A DNA stretch of 6,202 nt from Paenibacillaceae bacterium UBA6304 (GCA_002439285.1 DJTQ01000080.1:1-6202), one strand, 5' to 3'; positions 1-5,402 are shown, counted from the stretch's first letter. Numbers and translations are program-made. The notes: a model not told the origin generated them from the sequence alone.

Positions 1-160
1 CGGAATTCATGAGGATGCCAAAATGTGGCCGGATAATGTCAATGGTAAGTGGTATTACTACGATATTCTCGAAGCTACGAATCATCATGACTACTCCAGA
101 GGAGAAGACACTGAAGTAGAAGGTTGGGAAGAAGTGCTTCCTAATCGGGTCTATCCTTAA
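1..160 (+). CDS. C-terminal end of a probable S-layer-homology (SLH) surface protein (5' truncated)
   Basis: The frame entering from the left edge is open from base 2 and ends at TAA 158-160, giving the last 52 residues of a larger protein. The residues include WPDNVNGKWYYYDILEATN, then HHDYSR, then a tryptophan- and glutamate-rich stretch ending EEVLPNRVYP. The order 'aspartate, x, x, x, W-Y, D-I-L-E-A, N-H-Y' resembles the degenerate SLH repeat found at the C-terminus of some Firmicutes cell-surface proteins, where SLH domains bind secondary cell-wall polymer. That resemblance is by memory, not by alignment, and the rest of the protein is out of view. The gene converges on the PPEP protease and shares its terminator. 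In Paenibacillus alvei the PPEP-2 substrate is an SLH-bearing surface protein encoded next to the protease, so this gene is a candidate substrate. No Pro-Pro site is present in the visible 52 residues. Confidence 0.55.
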   Translation, partial: GIHEDAKMWPDNVNGKWYYYDILEATNHHDYSRGEDTEVEGWEEVLPNRVYP

Positions 161-166
161 CAACTA

Positions 167-213
167 AACAGGCTCCCTTTCGGTCAGAACCCTGAACCGG
201 AAGGGAGCCTGTT
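167..213. terminator. Bidirectional intrinsic terminator between convergent genes
   Basis: A near-perfect stem of about 17-18 bp: AACAGGCTCCCTTTCGG pairs with CCGGAAGGGAGCCTGTT through one G-T wobble, closing an 11-13 nt loop. On the plus strand it is followed by TATTTATT and on the minus strand by TAGTTG, so the tail is T-rich mainly for the left gene. It starts 7 bp after the left gene's stop and ends 6 bp before the protease's stop codon, so it probably ends both transcripts. Confidence 0.88.
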
Positions 214-218
214 ATTTA

Positions 219-869
219 TTAGGCGTTGGCGAATAGCTTGTCCAAAAATTCATAGGTTAAAGGCATGTCCTCTTCAAGATGTTTGCGAGTCTTGTCGCTG
301 TAAAAGTACAGTGTTGCAGTCTCCGCAAAATATTCGGTCGAGTAAACCGATACATAGCCATCGCCTTTATAGTCGTTGTTGGCTTCTTTCTTCCAAATTT
401 CCATAAAGTCGGAAGAGGAGCTGACGTTGTTCAGAACAATCCGGTCAATTGCATGAAAAGTCTCATGAAGTTCAAGATTTTGTCCGTTGTGTCCTTTTCC
501 TTTATTGCTATATCCAATTCTTGCGATAACAACATTGGAACTGACACCGGGCACATCGTCCCAAGTAAGTCCGGTATTCTCCCAGCCTCTAGGCGTAACG
601 CCTTTGTATTGGGCGAATTCAGCTTCATCCGTGATCTTTCCAGTGACCAGTTTAATCTTGACGTCATTGTCTTTCAAGCCCTGCAAGAGAGAGGAGGGAA
701 TTAATGCTAAGCGGTTCATCATTTTACCCGCATCCGTTTTGTTATATTCGCCTTGAGGCAAGACAACAATATCATTGATCAGACTATTATTTGATTCGGC
801 AGATACCGGAATCGCTGCTAGATTTAATGAAAAAATGATAACGAATGCAAAATAAAAAATACGCTTCAT
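219..869 (-). CDS. Secreted Pro-Pro endopeptidase (PPEP / Zmp1 family, anthrax lethal factor-like zinc metalloprotease)
   Basis: A 216-residue secreted zinc protease closely resembling C. difficile PPEP-1 (Zmp1, CD2830) and P. alvei PPEP-2, which cut surface adhesins between two prolines and release them from the cell. Residues 1-24 form a signal peptide (MKRIFYFAF, hydrophobic core, cleavage likely after VSA). The catalytic motif is HETFH at 135-139: H135 and H139 bind zinc and E136 is the catalytic base. YSTEYFAE at 176-183 supplies the expected Y176 and third zinc ligand E183. TWDDVPG and IGYSNKGKGH are also family hallmarks. The loop that sets substrate choice (GGST in PPEP-1, SERV in PPEP-2) reads SSNV at 110-113. 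The start is the ATG at 869, 7 bases after GGGAGG (877-882); the in-frame TTG 15 bases upstream overlaps that site and is unlikely. A promoter and two c-di-GMP-I riboswitches lie upstream. Family assignment is firm; the substrate is unknown. Confidence 0.95.
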   Translation of the reverse strand: MKRIFYFAFVIIFSLNLAAIPVSAESNNSLINDIVVLPQGEYNKTDAGKMMNRLALIPSSLLQGLKDNDVKIKLVTGKITDEAEFAQYKGVTPRGWENTGLTWDDVPGVSSNVVIARIGYSNKGKGHNGQNLELHETFHAIDRIVLNNVSSSSDFMEIWKKEANNDYKGDGYVSVYSTEYFAETATLYFYSDKTRKHLEEDMPLTYEFLDKLFANA

Positions 870-876
870 CTCGGTT

Positions 877-882
877 CCTCCC
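877..882 (-). promoter_or_regulatory. Ribosome binding site of the PPEP gene, possibly sequestered
   Basis: GGGAGG lies 7 bases before the ATG at 869 and fixes the start. The longer string GGGAGGAA (875-882) can pair along all 8 positions, two of them G-T, with TTCTTCCT at 919-926 upstream in the same leader. A competing 7-bp pairing joins AACCGAG (870-876), just before the start codon, to TTCGGTT (910-916). The two pairings share bases 875-876 and cannot be nested, so they are alternatives. Confidence 0.7.
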
Positions 883-955
883 AAATCGCACCAAAGATTG
901 ATGCTTACTAACCGAATCAGGAAGAAACGAAATCACGCGTATTTACGTTTGACTT

Positions 956-1049
956 CCATATCGGCAACTGGCTGGCATTACGGATTTCCGTGGTAGCCCC
1001 TATAGCTTTGCGTCCCCATCTTTCGATGGATTTGCCTTTATCAATATGA
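956..1049 (-). ncRNA. c-di-GMP-I (GEMM-I) riboswitch aptamer, gene-proximal copy
   Basis: Read on the minus strand this about 94-nt RNA shows the GEMM-I core in order. P1 is TCATATT (1043-1049) with GATATGG (956-962), 7 bp including two G-T pairs. Next come AAAGGCAAA, a short helix CCATC/GATGG capped by a GAAA tetraloop, the invariant GGACGCAAAG, then CTATAGGGGCT leading into a second arm (ACGGA/TCCGT) and the closing AGCCAGTTGCC. The GG before CAAA matches by eye the guanine that recognises c-di-GMP in the Vc2 structure (G20); an A there would suggest 3'3'-cGAMP. No terminator with a T-run follows, and the protease start codon is about 87 nt downstream, so control of translation is more likely than of termination. 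Confidence 0.93.
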
Positions 1050-1073
1050 AATATGGAGTTGGTTATTTAAAAT

Positions 1074-1102
1074 AAAAAACCTTCTTACCGAATAAGAAGG
1101 TT
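1074..1102 (-). terminator. Intrinsic terminator between the two riboswitches
   Basis: On the minus strand AACCTTCTTA and TAAGAAGGTT form a perfect 10-bp stem around the loop TTCGG. A run of six T from the last two stem bases (1079-1074), then ATTTT, follows at once. It lies 23 nt beyond the distal aptamer and 25 nt before the proximal one, as expected for the expression platform of the distal riboswitch. In C. difficile the PPEP-1 gene is repressed by c-di-GMP through a type I riboswitch, so an OFF switch is the simplest model. I see only a weak alternative pairing between the distal P1 3' strand (GAAGAGG) and CCTTCTT, so the antiterminator is not proven. Confidence 0.88.
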
Positions 1103-1124
1103 ATGATCAACAAAACGTTGAGCC

Positions 1125-1223
1125 TCTTCAATCGGTAACTGGCTGGTCTAGCGGATAATTCGCCTTAACCCCTATAGTTTTGCGTCCCCACCTTTCAGTG
1201 GGTTTGCCTTTATCAATTCAAGA
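1125..1223 (-). ncRNA. c-di-GMP-I (GEMM-I) riboswitch aptamer, promoter-proximal copy
   Basis: A second GEMM-I aptamer of about 99 nt on the minus strand. P1 pairs TCTTGAATT (1215-1223) with GATTGAAGA (1125-1133) with one G-G mismatch. Then come AAAGGCAAA, the helix CCCACT/GGTGGG with a GAAA loop (1193-1196), the invariant GGACGCAAA (1179-1187), ACTATAGGGG, a second arm (GGCGAATTATCCGC region) and AGCCAGTTACC. Core and order match the proximal copy, but the helices differ in sequence, so the pair is an old duplication or independent acquisition rather than a recent copy. A sigma-A type promoter lies just upstream and a terminator just downstream, so this copy probably acts on transcription. 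Confidence 0.93.
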
Positions 1224-1261
1224 CTATGAAATTAGGTAAATATATGAATCTAGTTAAGATT

Positions 1262-1290
1262 AGAATAAGTCTAATAGACTAGATAGTCAA
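1262..1290 (-). promoter_or_regulatory. Sigma-A type promoter for the riboswitch leader and PPEP gene
   Basis: On the minus strand TTGACT (1290-1285, five of six -35 consensus bases) and TATTCT (1267-1262, four of six -10 bases) are exactly 17 bp apart. Transcription would begin near 1255, about 30 nt before the first aptamer, as expected for a riboswitch leader. The spacer contains the inverted repeat AGTCT-ATT-AGACT, a possible operator. No other promoter is evident between the aptamers. Confidence 0.72.
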
Positions 1291-1309
1291 GCATTCTTTT
1301 GCAAACGTT

Positions 1310-1560
1310 GTCGCGTTTTGAGGTATAGCGGAAAGGATGGTTAGAATTCCGGTGAAATATGATACTTAGCAGCTAAATGCGTCTGTTTTTCCGGGGTGAA
1401 AAGTCCTATAAAGCTAGTGAGATCGTAGAGCGATAACCGACTAAAGGCAGGTGTCAGTTTAACGGTAACTACGTCCGCTGTGCGAGTTCTGATTACTTAA
1501 GAAGATAGCACAAAAGTCCATATATAAAATCACTTTATTATCGTTACTCCTTCTGGATTA
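1310..1560 (+). other. Intergenic stretch with RNA-like fold potential; possible structured-RNA or group II intron remnant
   Basis: There is no convincing gene here. On the plus strand there are nested pairings: TAGT (1415-1418) with ACTA (1440-1443), enclosing ATCG (1422-1425) with CGAT (1431-1434). Then a bulged stem follows (GGC-GG-GT-AGTT from 1446 with AACT-AC-CC-GCT to 1479), overlapping a TGTGC/GCACA stem (1479-1483 with 1508-1512). The repeat AAAAGTCC occurs at 1399-1406 and 1512-1519, bracketing this core. The order of short motifs (AGCGATAACC, ACTAAAGGC, TGCGAGTTCTGATTACTTAAG) reminds me of domain I of bacterial group IIB introns, but no domain V, maturase or intron 5' boundary is visible. 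If that is right it is a truncated remnant. Confidence is low. The promoter of the alpha-galactosidase should lie in the right part; only weak candidates are visible (TATATAAAAT near 1521-1530, TAGAAT 1566-1571). Confidence 0.3.
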
Positions 1561-1589
1561 CATAGTAGAATGAAGCTATCATTCCAGAA
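1551..1589. repeat. Nested inverted repeat ahead of the alpha-galactosidase gene
   Basis: TTCTGGA (1551-1557) pairs with TCCAGAA (1583-1589). Inside it GAATGA (1568-1573) and TCATTC (1579-1584) form a 6-bp palindrome around AGCTA. The arms overlap at 1583-1584 but can be trimmed to stack (TTCTG with CAGAA outside). It ends 13 bp before the AGGAGG site, so it could be an operator for a sugar regulator or a 5'-leader hairpin. I see no good match to a CcpA cre site. Confidence 0.4.
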
Positions 1590-1614
1590 TTCAGAACATT
1601 TCAGGAGGATTCCA

Positions 1615-3804
1615 ATGCCAATCTTTTTCGATGCAGATCACAACTTGTTCCATCTACAATCGCAAAACTCCAGCTATATTATACAACTGGTTCGAGGGTA
1701 TGCCGCCCATGTTTATTATGGACGGAAGCTTAGACAAGATAGCAACCTGGCAGGAATGCTGACTTTTCAGGAGCGTGCTTCCTTTAGCCCGAATCCGGTT
1801 CCAGGTGACAAGTCGATTTCGCTGGATACGTTGCCGCAGGAATATCCTCAATATGGAAGCAGCGATTTCCGCAGTCCGGCTTATCAAGTAAAGTTGGCGA
1901 ACGGTACCCGTGTAATGGAGCTTACATACCGGACGCATCGGATATTTGCGGGCAAACCGGTATTAAACGGGCTGCCGGCCGTTTATACCGAACAGGAGAG
2001 CGAAGCGGATACGCTGGAACTGGAACTTAGCGACCCGGTGTCGGGCCTGACGGTGATTTTGAGTTACACGGTTTTTGCGGAATCCGCTGCGATCGCAAGA
2101 TCGGTAAGGATCGTGAATGAGGGCAGTGCGCCGTTAGAGCTGGAACGTGCCTTGAGTGTTTCGCTGGATTTTGTCGACTCCGATTATGATGCATTGTATT
2201 TATCAGGAGCATGGGCACGGGAACGCCATGTTCAGAGAAGAAAACTTGCACCGGGCGTTACCGGCATCGGCAGCCGGAGAGGTTCTAGCTCTCATCAGCA
2301 AAATCCGTTCATCGCTTTGCTTCGTCCGGATGCGAACGAACGTCAAGGCGAAGTATACGGTGTAAGCTTGGTATACAGCGGGAATTTTATTGCTGAAGCC
2401 GAGGTAGAGCAGTTTGGTATGGCCCGCCTGCAAATCGGGTTAAATCCGTTTGATTTCTCCTGGCATTTGGAACCGGGTGACGTCTTCCAAACGCCGGAGG
2501 CAGTGCTCGTATACTCGAATGAAGGCCTCGGAGGCATGTCCCGGGAATATCATCGCTTATACCGGACACGTCTTTGCCGCGGGCAGCATCGTGATCGTGA
2601 GCGTCCGATTCTGGTCAATAACTGGGAAGCGACTTATTTTGATTTCAACGCCGACAAAATCGAGGCGATCGCACAAGCGGGCAGTGAGCTAGGAATCGAG
2701 CTGTTTGTGCTCGATGACGGCTGGTTCGGACGGCGCGACCGTGACAACAGCTCGCTCGGGGATTGGTTCGAGGACCGCCGCAAACTGCCGGACGGATTGG
2801 AAGATCTGGCGCACCGGGTGAAGGCAACCGGGCTGCAATTCGGGTTGTGGGTGGAACCGGAAATGGTATCGCCTGATAGCGATCTTTACCGCAGCCATCC
2901 GGACTGGTGTTTACACGTGCCGGATCGTCGCCGGACGGAAGCGAGGGATCAACTCGTGCTCGATATGTCGAGAAAAGACGTCCGTGAGTATCTGTATGAG
3001 CGTTTGAGCGATATTTTTAGCACGGTTCCGATCACTTATGTGAAATGGGACATGAATCGTAATATGACAGAGATCGGGTCGGCCGGCATTCCGGTAGAAC
3101 GGCAGAAAGAAACGGCACACCGTTATATTCTCGGTTTATATGACCTGCTCGAACGTCTCACTGGTAAGTTCCCGCATATTCTGTTCGAGAGCTGTTCCGG
3201 AGGTGGCGGCCGTTTTGATCCGGGGATGCTATATTATATGCCTCAGACGTGGACTAGCGATGATACCGATGCAGTGGAACGGTTGAAGATCCAGTACGGA
3301 ACAAGTTTGGTTTATCCCGTATCGACGATGGGGGCGCATGTTTCCGCCGTACCGAACCACCAAGTGGAAAGAACGACGTCGCTTGAGTTCCGCGGTGATG
3401 TAGCCATGTCCGGGAATTTTGGATACGAGTTGGATTTGACCAAGTTTACGGAAGAAGAACAAGCAACCGCCAAACAGCAAATCAAGACTTATAAGGAAAT
3501 TCGCGGATTGGTTCAGCAAGGGGAGATGTATCGGCTCCTTAGCCCGTTTGAAGGCAATGAGACCTCTTGGATGTTTGTTAGCCCGGATCGGAATGAAGCT
3601 TTACTATTCTATTTTAAAGTCTTGGCGGAACCTAACGCACCGCTTCGCAATGTGAAGCTGGAAGGGTTGGATCCTTCCAGGGATTACCGTCTGGAGGGGA
3701 GCGGGGAAATCTACGGTGGTGATCGTTTGATGGCTTTGGGACTGCCGGTTTCCTCGCTAAAAGGCGACTTTACAAGTATGTGTGTGCGGTTGAAAGCCAT
3801 TTAA
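1615..3804 (+). CDS. GH36 alpha-galactosidase (AgaN/AgaA type), cytoplasmic
   Basis: A 729-residue glycoside hydrolase that removes terminal alpha-1,6-galactose from melibiose, raffinose or stachyose, retaining the anomeric configuration. The length equals that of Geobacillus stearothermophilus GH36 enzymes, which form tetramers. The start is the ATG at 1615 (MPIFFDADHN), 6 bases after AGGAGG (1603-1608) and matching the family N-terminus; the in-frame ATG at 1570 would add 15 residues and lacks a comparable site. Order: N-terminal beta-sandwich (about 1-330), TIM barrel (about 330-640), C-terminal beta domain. Active-site landmarks: NNWEATYFDF with W337, DDGWFGRR with D367-D368, YVKWDMNRN with nucleophile D479, ESCSGGGGRFDPG, and TWTSDDTDA with acid/base D549. 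These fit AgaA D478 and D548 shifted by one. There is no signal peptide, so the substrate must be imported, but no transporter or regulator gene lies in the window. The gene appears monocistronic. Specificity toward side-chain galactose of polymers cannot be judged. Confidence 0.96.
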   Translation: MPIFFDADHNLFHLQSQNSSYIIQLVRGYAAHVYYGRKLRQDSNLAGMLTFQERASFSPNPVPGDKSISLDTLPQEYPQYGSSDFRSPAYQVKLANGTRVMELTYRTHRIFAGKPVLNGLPAVYTEQESEADTLELELSDPVSGLTVILSYTVFAESAAIARSVRIVNEGSAPLELERALSVSLDFVDSDYDALYLSGAWARERHVQRRKLAPGVTGIGSRRGSSSHQQNPFIALLRPDANERQGEVYGVSLVYSGNFIAEAEVEQFGMARLQIGLNPFDFSWHLEPGDVFQTPEAVLVYSNEGLGGMSREYHRLYRTRLCRGQHRDRERPILVNNWEATYFDFNADKIEAIAQAGSELGIELFVLDDGWFGRRDRDNSSLGDWFEDRRKLPDGLEDLAHRVKATGLQFGLWVEPEMVSPDSDLYRSHPDWCLHVPDRRRTEARDQLVLDMSRKDVREYLYERLSDIFSTVPITYVKWDMNRNMTEIGSAGIPVERQKETAHRYILGLYDLLERLTGKFPHILFESCSGGGGRFDPGMLYYMPQTWTSDDTDAVERLKIQYGTSLVYPVSTMGAHVSAVPNHQVERTTSLEFRGDVAMSGNFGYELDLTKFTEEEQATAKQQIKTYKEIRGLVQQGEMYRLLSPFEGNETSWMFVSPDRNEALLFYFKVLAEPNAPLRNVKLEGLDPSRDYRLEGSGEIYGGDRLMALGLPVSSLKGDFTSMCVRLKAI

Positions 3805-3838
3805 GACGCTTCATTGTTATATGCATGTCTATCATAAT

Positions 3839-3875
3839 AGAAAGAGCCTGGGGGCCATTATCCCGGGCTCTTTCT
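3839..3875. terminator. Bidirectional hairpin terminator between GH36 and CMD genes
   Basis: AGAAAGAGCCTGGG and CCCGGGCTCTTTCT form a 14-bp stem with one G-T pair around a 9-nt loop. It lies 34 bp after the GH36 stop and 28 bp beyond the stop of the convergent gene. The following tracts are only mildly T-rich (plus: GGTTC; minus: ATTATGA), so termination efficiency is uncertain, but position and strength fit a shared terminator. Confidence 0.75.
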
Positions 3876-3903
3876 GGTTCAGGAGAATAATAGTTTGGGC
3901 TTA

Positions 3904-4356
3904 TCAGACCTGGTCTAAACAACCAGGGAACATACCGGTCGAGATCGCGATTCGGTTCCAACTATTGATCAGATTGATCGCAAAAATCAGATCCACCATT
4001 TCTTTTTCACTGAAAAACGTCAAGATGCGGTTAAACAATGTTTCAGATACTCCGTCCTTGGAAATCAAGGTCACGGCTTCTGTGAGCTCCAGCACCGCTT
4101 TTTCCTTCTCCGAATAGCACGGTGATTCTCTCCACACGCTTACTAGAGCGATCCTTTGCTCCGATTCGCCCAGCTTACGCAGTTCCTTCGTATGCATATC
4201 GAGGCAAAAAGCACAGCCGTTGATTTGCGAAGCCCGGATCTTGATCAGCTCATATATAATGTGGTCCAGTCCGCTTTCATGGACATGGCGCTCCAGTTGG
4301 CTCATCGCACGGTATACTTCCGGGTTTGCAGTATAATGGTTCAATCTCATTTTCAT
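3904..4356 (-). CDS. Carboxymuconolactone decarboxylase (CMD) family, AhpD-like protein
   Basis: A 150-residue protein of the CMD/AhpD family. The core motif ELIKIRASQINGCAFCLDMH (36-55) carries the CxxC pair C48 and C51 and H55, with E36 upstream, the disulfide-cycling site of AhpD-type peroxidases. NSWNRIAIST (131-140) is the conserved C-terminal helix. Length is normal for single-domain members. The fold is cytoplasmic and all-helical; members with CxxC plus His are usually thiol peroxidase-like, but the substrate is unknown and true gamma-carboxymuconolactone decarboxylation is unlikely given the cysteines. The start ATG at 4356 follows TGGAGG (4365-4370) by 8 bases; the next codon but one is also ATG. 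The gene lies just downstream of an ECF41 sigma factor on the same strand, but behind a terminator and with its own ECF41-type promoter, so it is probably that factor's target. Confidence 0.92.
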   Translation of the reverse strand: MKMRLNHYTANPEVYRAMSQLERHVHESGLDHIIYELIKIRASQINGCAFCLDMHTKELRKLGESEQRIALVSVWRESPCYSEKEKAVLELTEAVTLISKDGVSETLFNRILTFFSEKEMVDLIFAINLINSWNRIAISTGMFPGCLDQV

Positions 4357-4401
4357 GATTCATTCCTCCACCATGGATATATTTTTGTCTTCACATAGAT
4401 A

Positions 4402-4428
4402 GACAGGTGAAGAGAGGATTTTGTGACC
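4402..4428 (-). promoter_or_regulatory. Predicted ECF41 sigma-factor promoter of the CMD gene
   Basis: On the minus strand GGTCACA (4428-4422) and TGTC (4405-4402) are 16 bp apart. The published ECF41 target consensus is TGTCACA-16-CGTC, so 6 of 7 and 3 of 4 positions match with exact spacing. It lies between the sigma gene's terminator and the CMD start, about 45 bp before the ATG. An inverted repeat CTTCAC/GTGAAG (4389-4394 and 4407-4412) flanks the -10 element and may be an operator or a leader hairpin. Confidence 0.78.
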
Positions 4429-4431
4429 GAA

Positions 4432-4476
4432 GCAAAAAAGTGATGGTTATCGAAGAATAAGCAAAGTCATCACTTT
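4432..4476 (-). terminator. Intrinsic terminator overlapping the end of the sigma gene
   Basis: On the minus strand AAAGTGATG (4476-4468) and CATCACTTT (4445-4437) form a perfect 9-bp stem with a 22-nt loop, followed by further T's (TTTTTTGC from the stem end). The 5' arm contains the last lysine codon and the TGA stop (4472-4470) of the sigma gene. It should stop sigma transcripts before the CMD gene. The long loop makes it weaker than the other terminators here. Confidence 0.72.
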
Positions 4477-5351
4477 GTCGGCACATGAACTAGCTTGTCC
4501 GGATTGGTTATCAGGTAAATATTCCGAATAAGGCCAGTACGATCTCCCTCAACAAGAATGACTTTCACGGCGATTCCATTCCGATATAGGACAAGTCCTT
4601 CTTGACCGTTGATCAAGGTCGGCACCAGATCGCCCTCCATGGAGCCTTTTTTGGTAATCCCGGACCAGAAGGCAATGATTCGTTTTCTCGAGAAGATCGG
4701 ATTAATAGCCGAGCGGACTTTGCCTCCGCCGTCGCTCCACATAACTGCATCTTCGCGGAACATCTCCAGCAAGGGAGAAAATTCACCGGTTCGTGCTGCT
4801 TTCAGGAAGGCGCAGACCCAAACGGGGACATTTTGATTGCTCGGCGGCGACTCCGGCTGTAGTGGTTTCAGTTTCTGGCGGGCACGGCTTAACAGCTTAC
4901 GACATGCTGTTTCACTCTTACTCAGCATCGCTGCAATTTCTGCATATTCGACGCCAAACGATTCCCTCAGCACAAAGACGGCCCTCTCTTCGGGAGAAAG
5001 GTGTTCAAGCATAGCCATAAAAGCATAAGAAATTTGTTCTTCCCTAAGCACGGATTCATCCGTCTCACTGGATGACTGCAGGAAAACGGGCTCGGGAAGC
5101 CAAGTACCGAAATAAGTCTCGCGCGATAACCTAGGTGATTGAATTGCGTTCAAACTGCGGTTTACAACTGCCCGCCTAAAATAGGGCCCGGGAGTGCGGA
5201 TATGCTCCAGTCCGGGAGCGTTCTCGAACAGAGCCAAAAATGTCTCTTGCACGATATCTTCGGCCTCGCCCCAGGATCCTGTCAGTCGGTATGACAAAGC
5301 GGTCAGGTTCGACTTATTATCATGATAATATTGTTCCAAATCGGTCGTCAC
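4470..5351 (-). CDS. ECF41-group RNA polymerase sigma factor with fused C-terminal SnoaL-like domain
   Basis: A 293-residue sigma-70 family extracytoplasmic-function factor (related to SigJ/YlaC-type annotations). Region 2 is at about 5-75 (YRLTGSWGEAEDIVQETF), region 4 at about 105-165 (LSPEERAVFVLRESFGVEYAEIA, then a helix-turn-helix SETACRKLLSRARQKL), and a SnoaL/NTF2-like extension covers 175-293. The three ECF41 signatures are all present: WLPEPV (84-89) in the linker, DGGGK (207-211) and NPDKL (283-287). In ECF41 factors the fused domain replaces a separate anti-sigma factor: it modulates core-polymerase binding and activity. ECF41 genes are typically beside a CMD, oxidoreductase or epimerase gene; here a CMD gene follows. 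Start: GTG at 5351, 9 bases after AGGGAGG (5361-5367); an in-frame GTG at 5378 lies upstream of that site and lacks its own. No ECF41-type autoregulatory promoter is seen upstream. The signal is unknown. Confidence 0.95.
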   Translation of the reverse strand: MTTDLEQYYHDNKSNLTALSYRLTGSWGEAEDIVQETFLALFENAPGLEHIRTPGPYFRRAVVNRSLNAIQSPRLSRETYFGTWLPEPVFLQSSSETDESVLREEQISYAFMAMLEHLSPEERAVFVLRESFGVEYAEIAAMLSKSETACRKLLSRARQKLKPLQPESPPSNQNVPVWVCAFLKAARTGEFSPLLEMFREDAVMWSDGGGKVRSAINPIFSRKRIIAFWSGITKKGSMEGDLVPTLINGQEGLVLYRNGIAVKVILVEGDRTGLIRNIYLITNPDKLVHVPTK

Positions 5352-5402
5352 TGCAATAAACCTCCCTATAGGCTTCACAAAAGAACATCGAGTTTGTTTT
5401 TT

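Noticed and set aside
279..704. A 141-codon plus-strand open frame opposite the protease
   Set aside because: It is antisense to a clear PPEP gene, has no ribosome site and its translation (cysteine- and isoleucine-rich with no family features) looks like a shadow.
921..946. Imperfect hairpin AAACG/CGTTT after the proximal aptamer as a second intrinsic terminator
   Set aside because: The stem is only 5 bp before a mismatch and no T-run follows (CTTCCTGATT), so it does not meet the usual form of an intrinsic terminator.
1345..1376. Possible cobalamin riboswitch, suggested by CCGGTGAAAT
   Set aside because: The rest of the B12-box consensus and the conserved core around it are missing, and the downstream gene is a glycosidase with no link to B12.
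1341..1496. A 51-codon open run on the minus strand ending in the residues AAKYHISPEF, and a 19-codon plus-strand run from ATG 1377
   Set aside because: The minus run follows a stop codon and has no ATG, GTG or TTG start with a ribosome site near its beginning; the plus run is very short and also lacks a site. Neither resembles a family I recognise.
1570..1614. ATG at 1570 as the start of the GH36 gene
   Set aside because: It lacks a good ribosome site, lies within the inverted repeat, and adds 15 residues not expected in the family, whereas ATG 1615 follows AGGAGG at 6 bases and gives exactly 729 residues.
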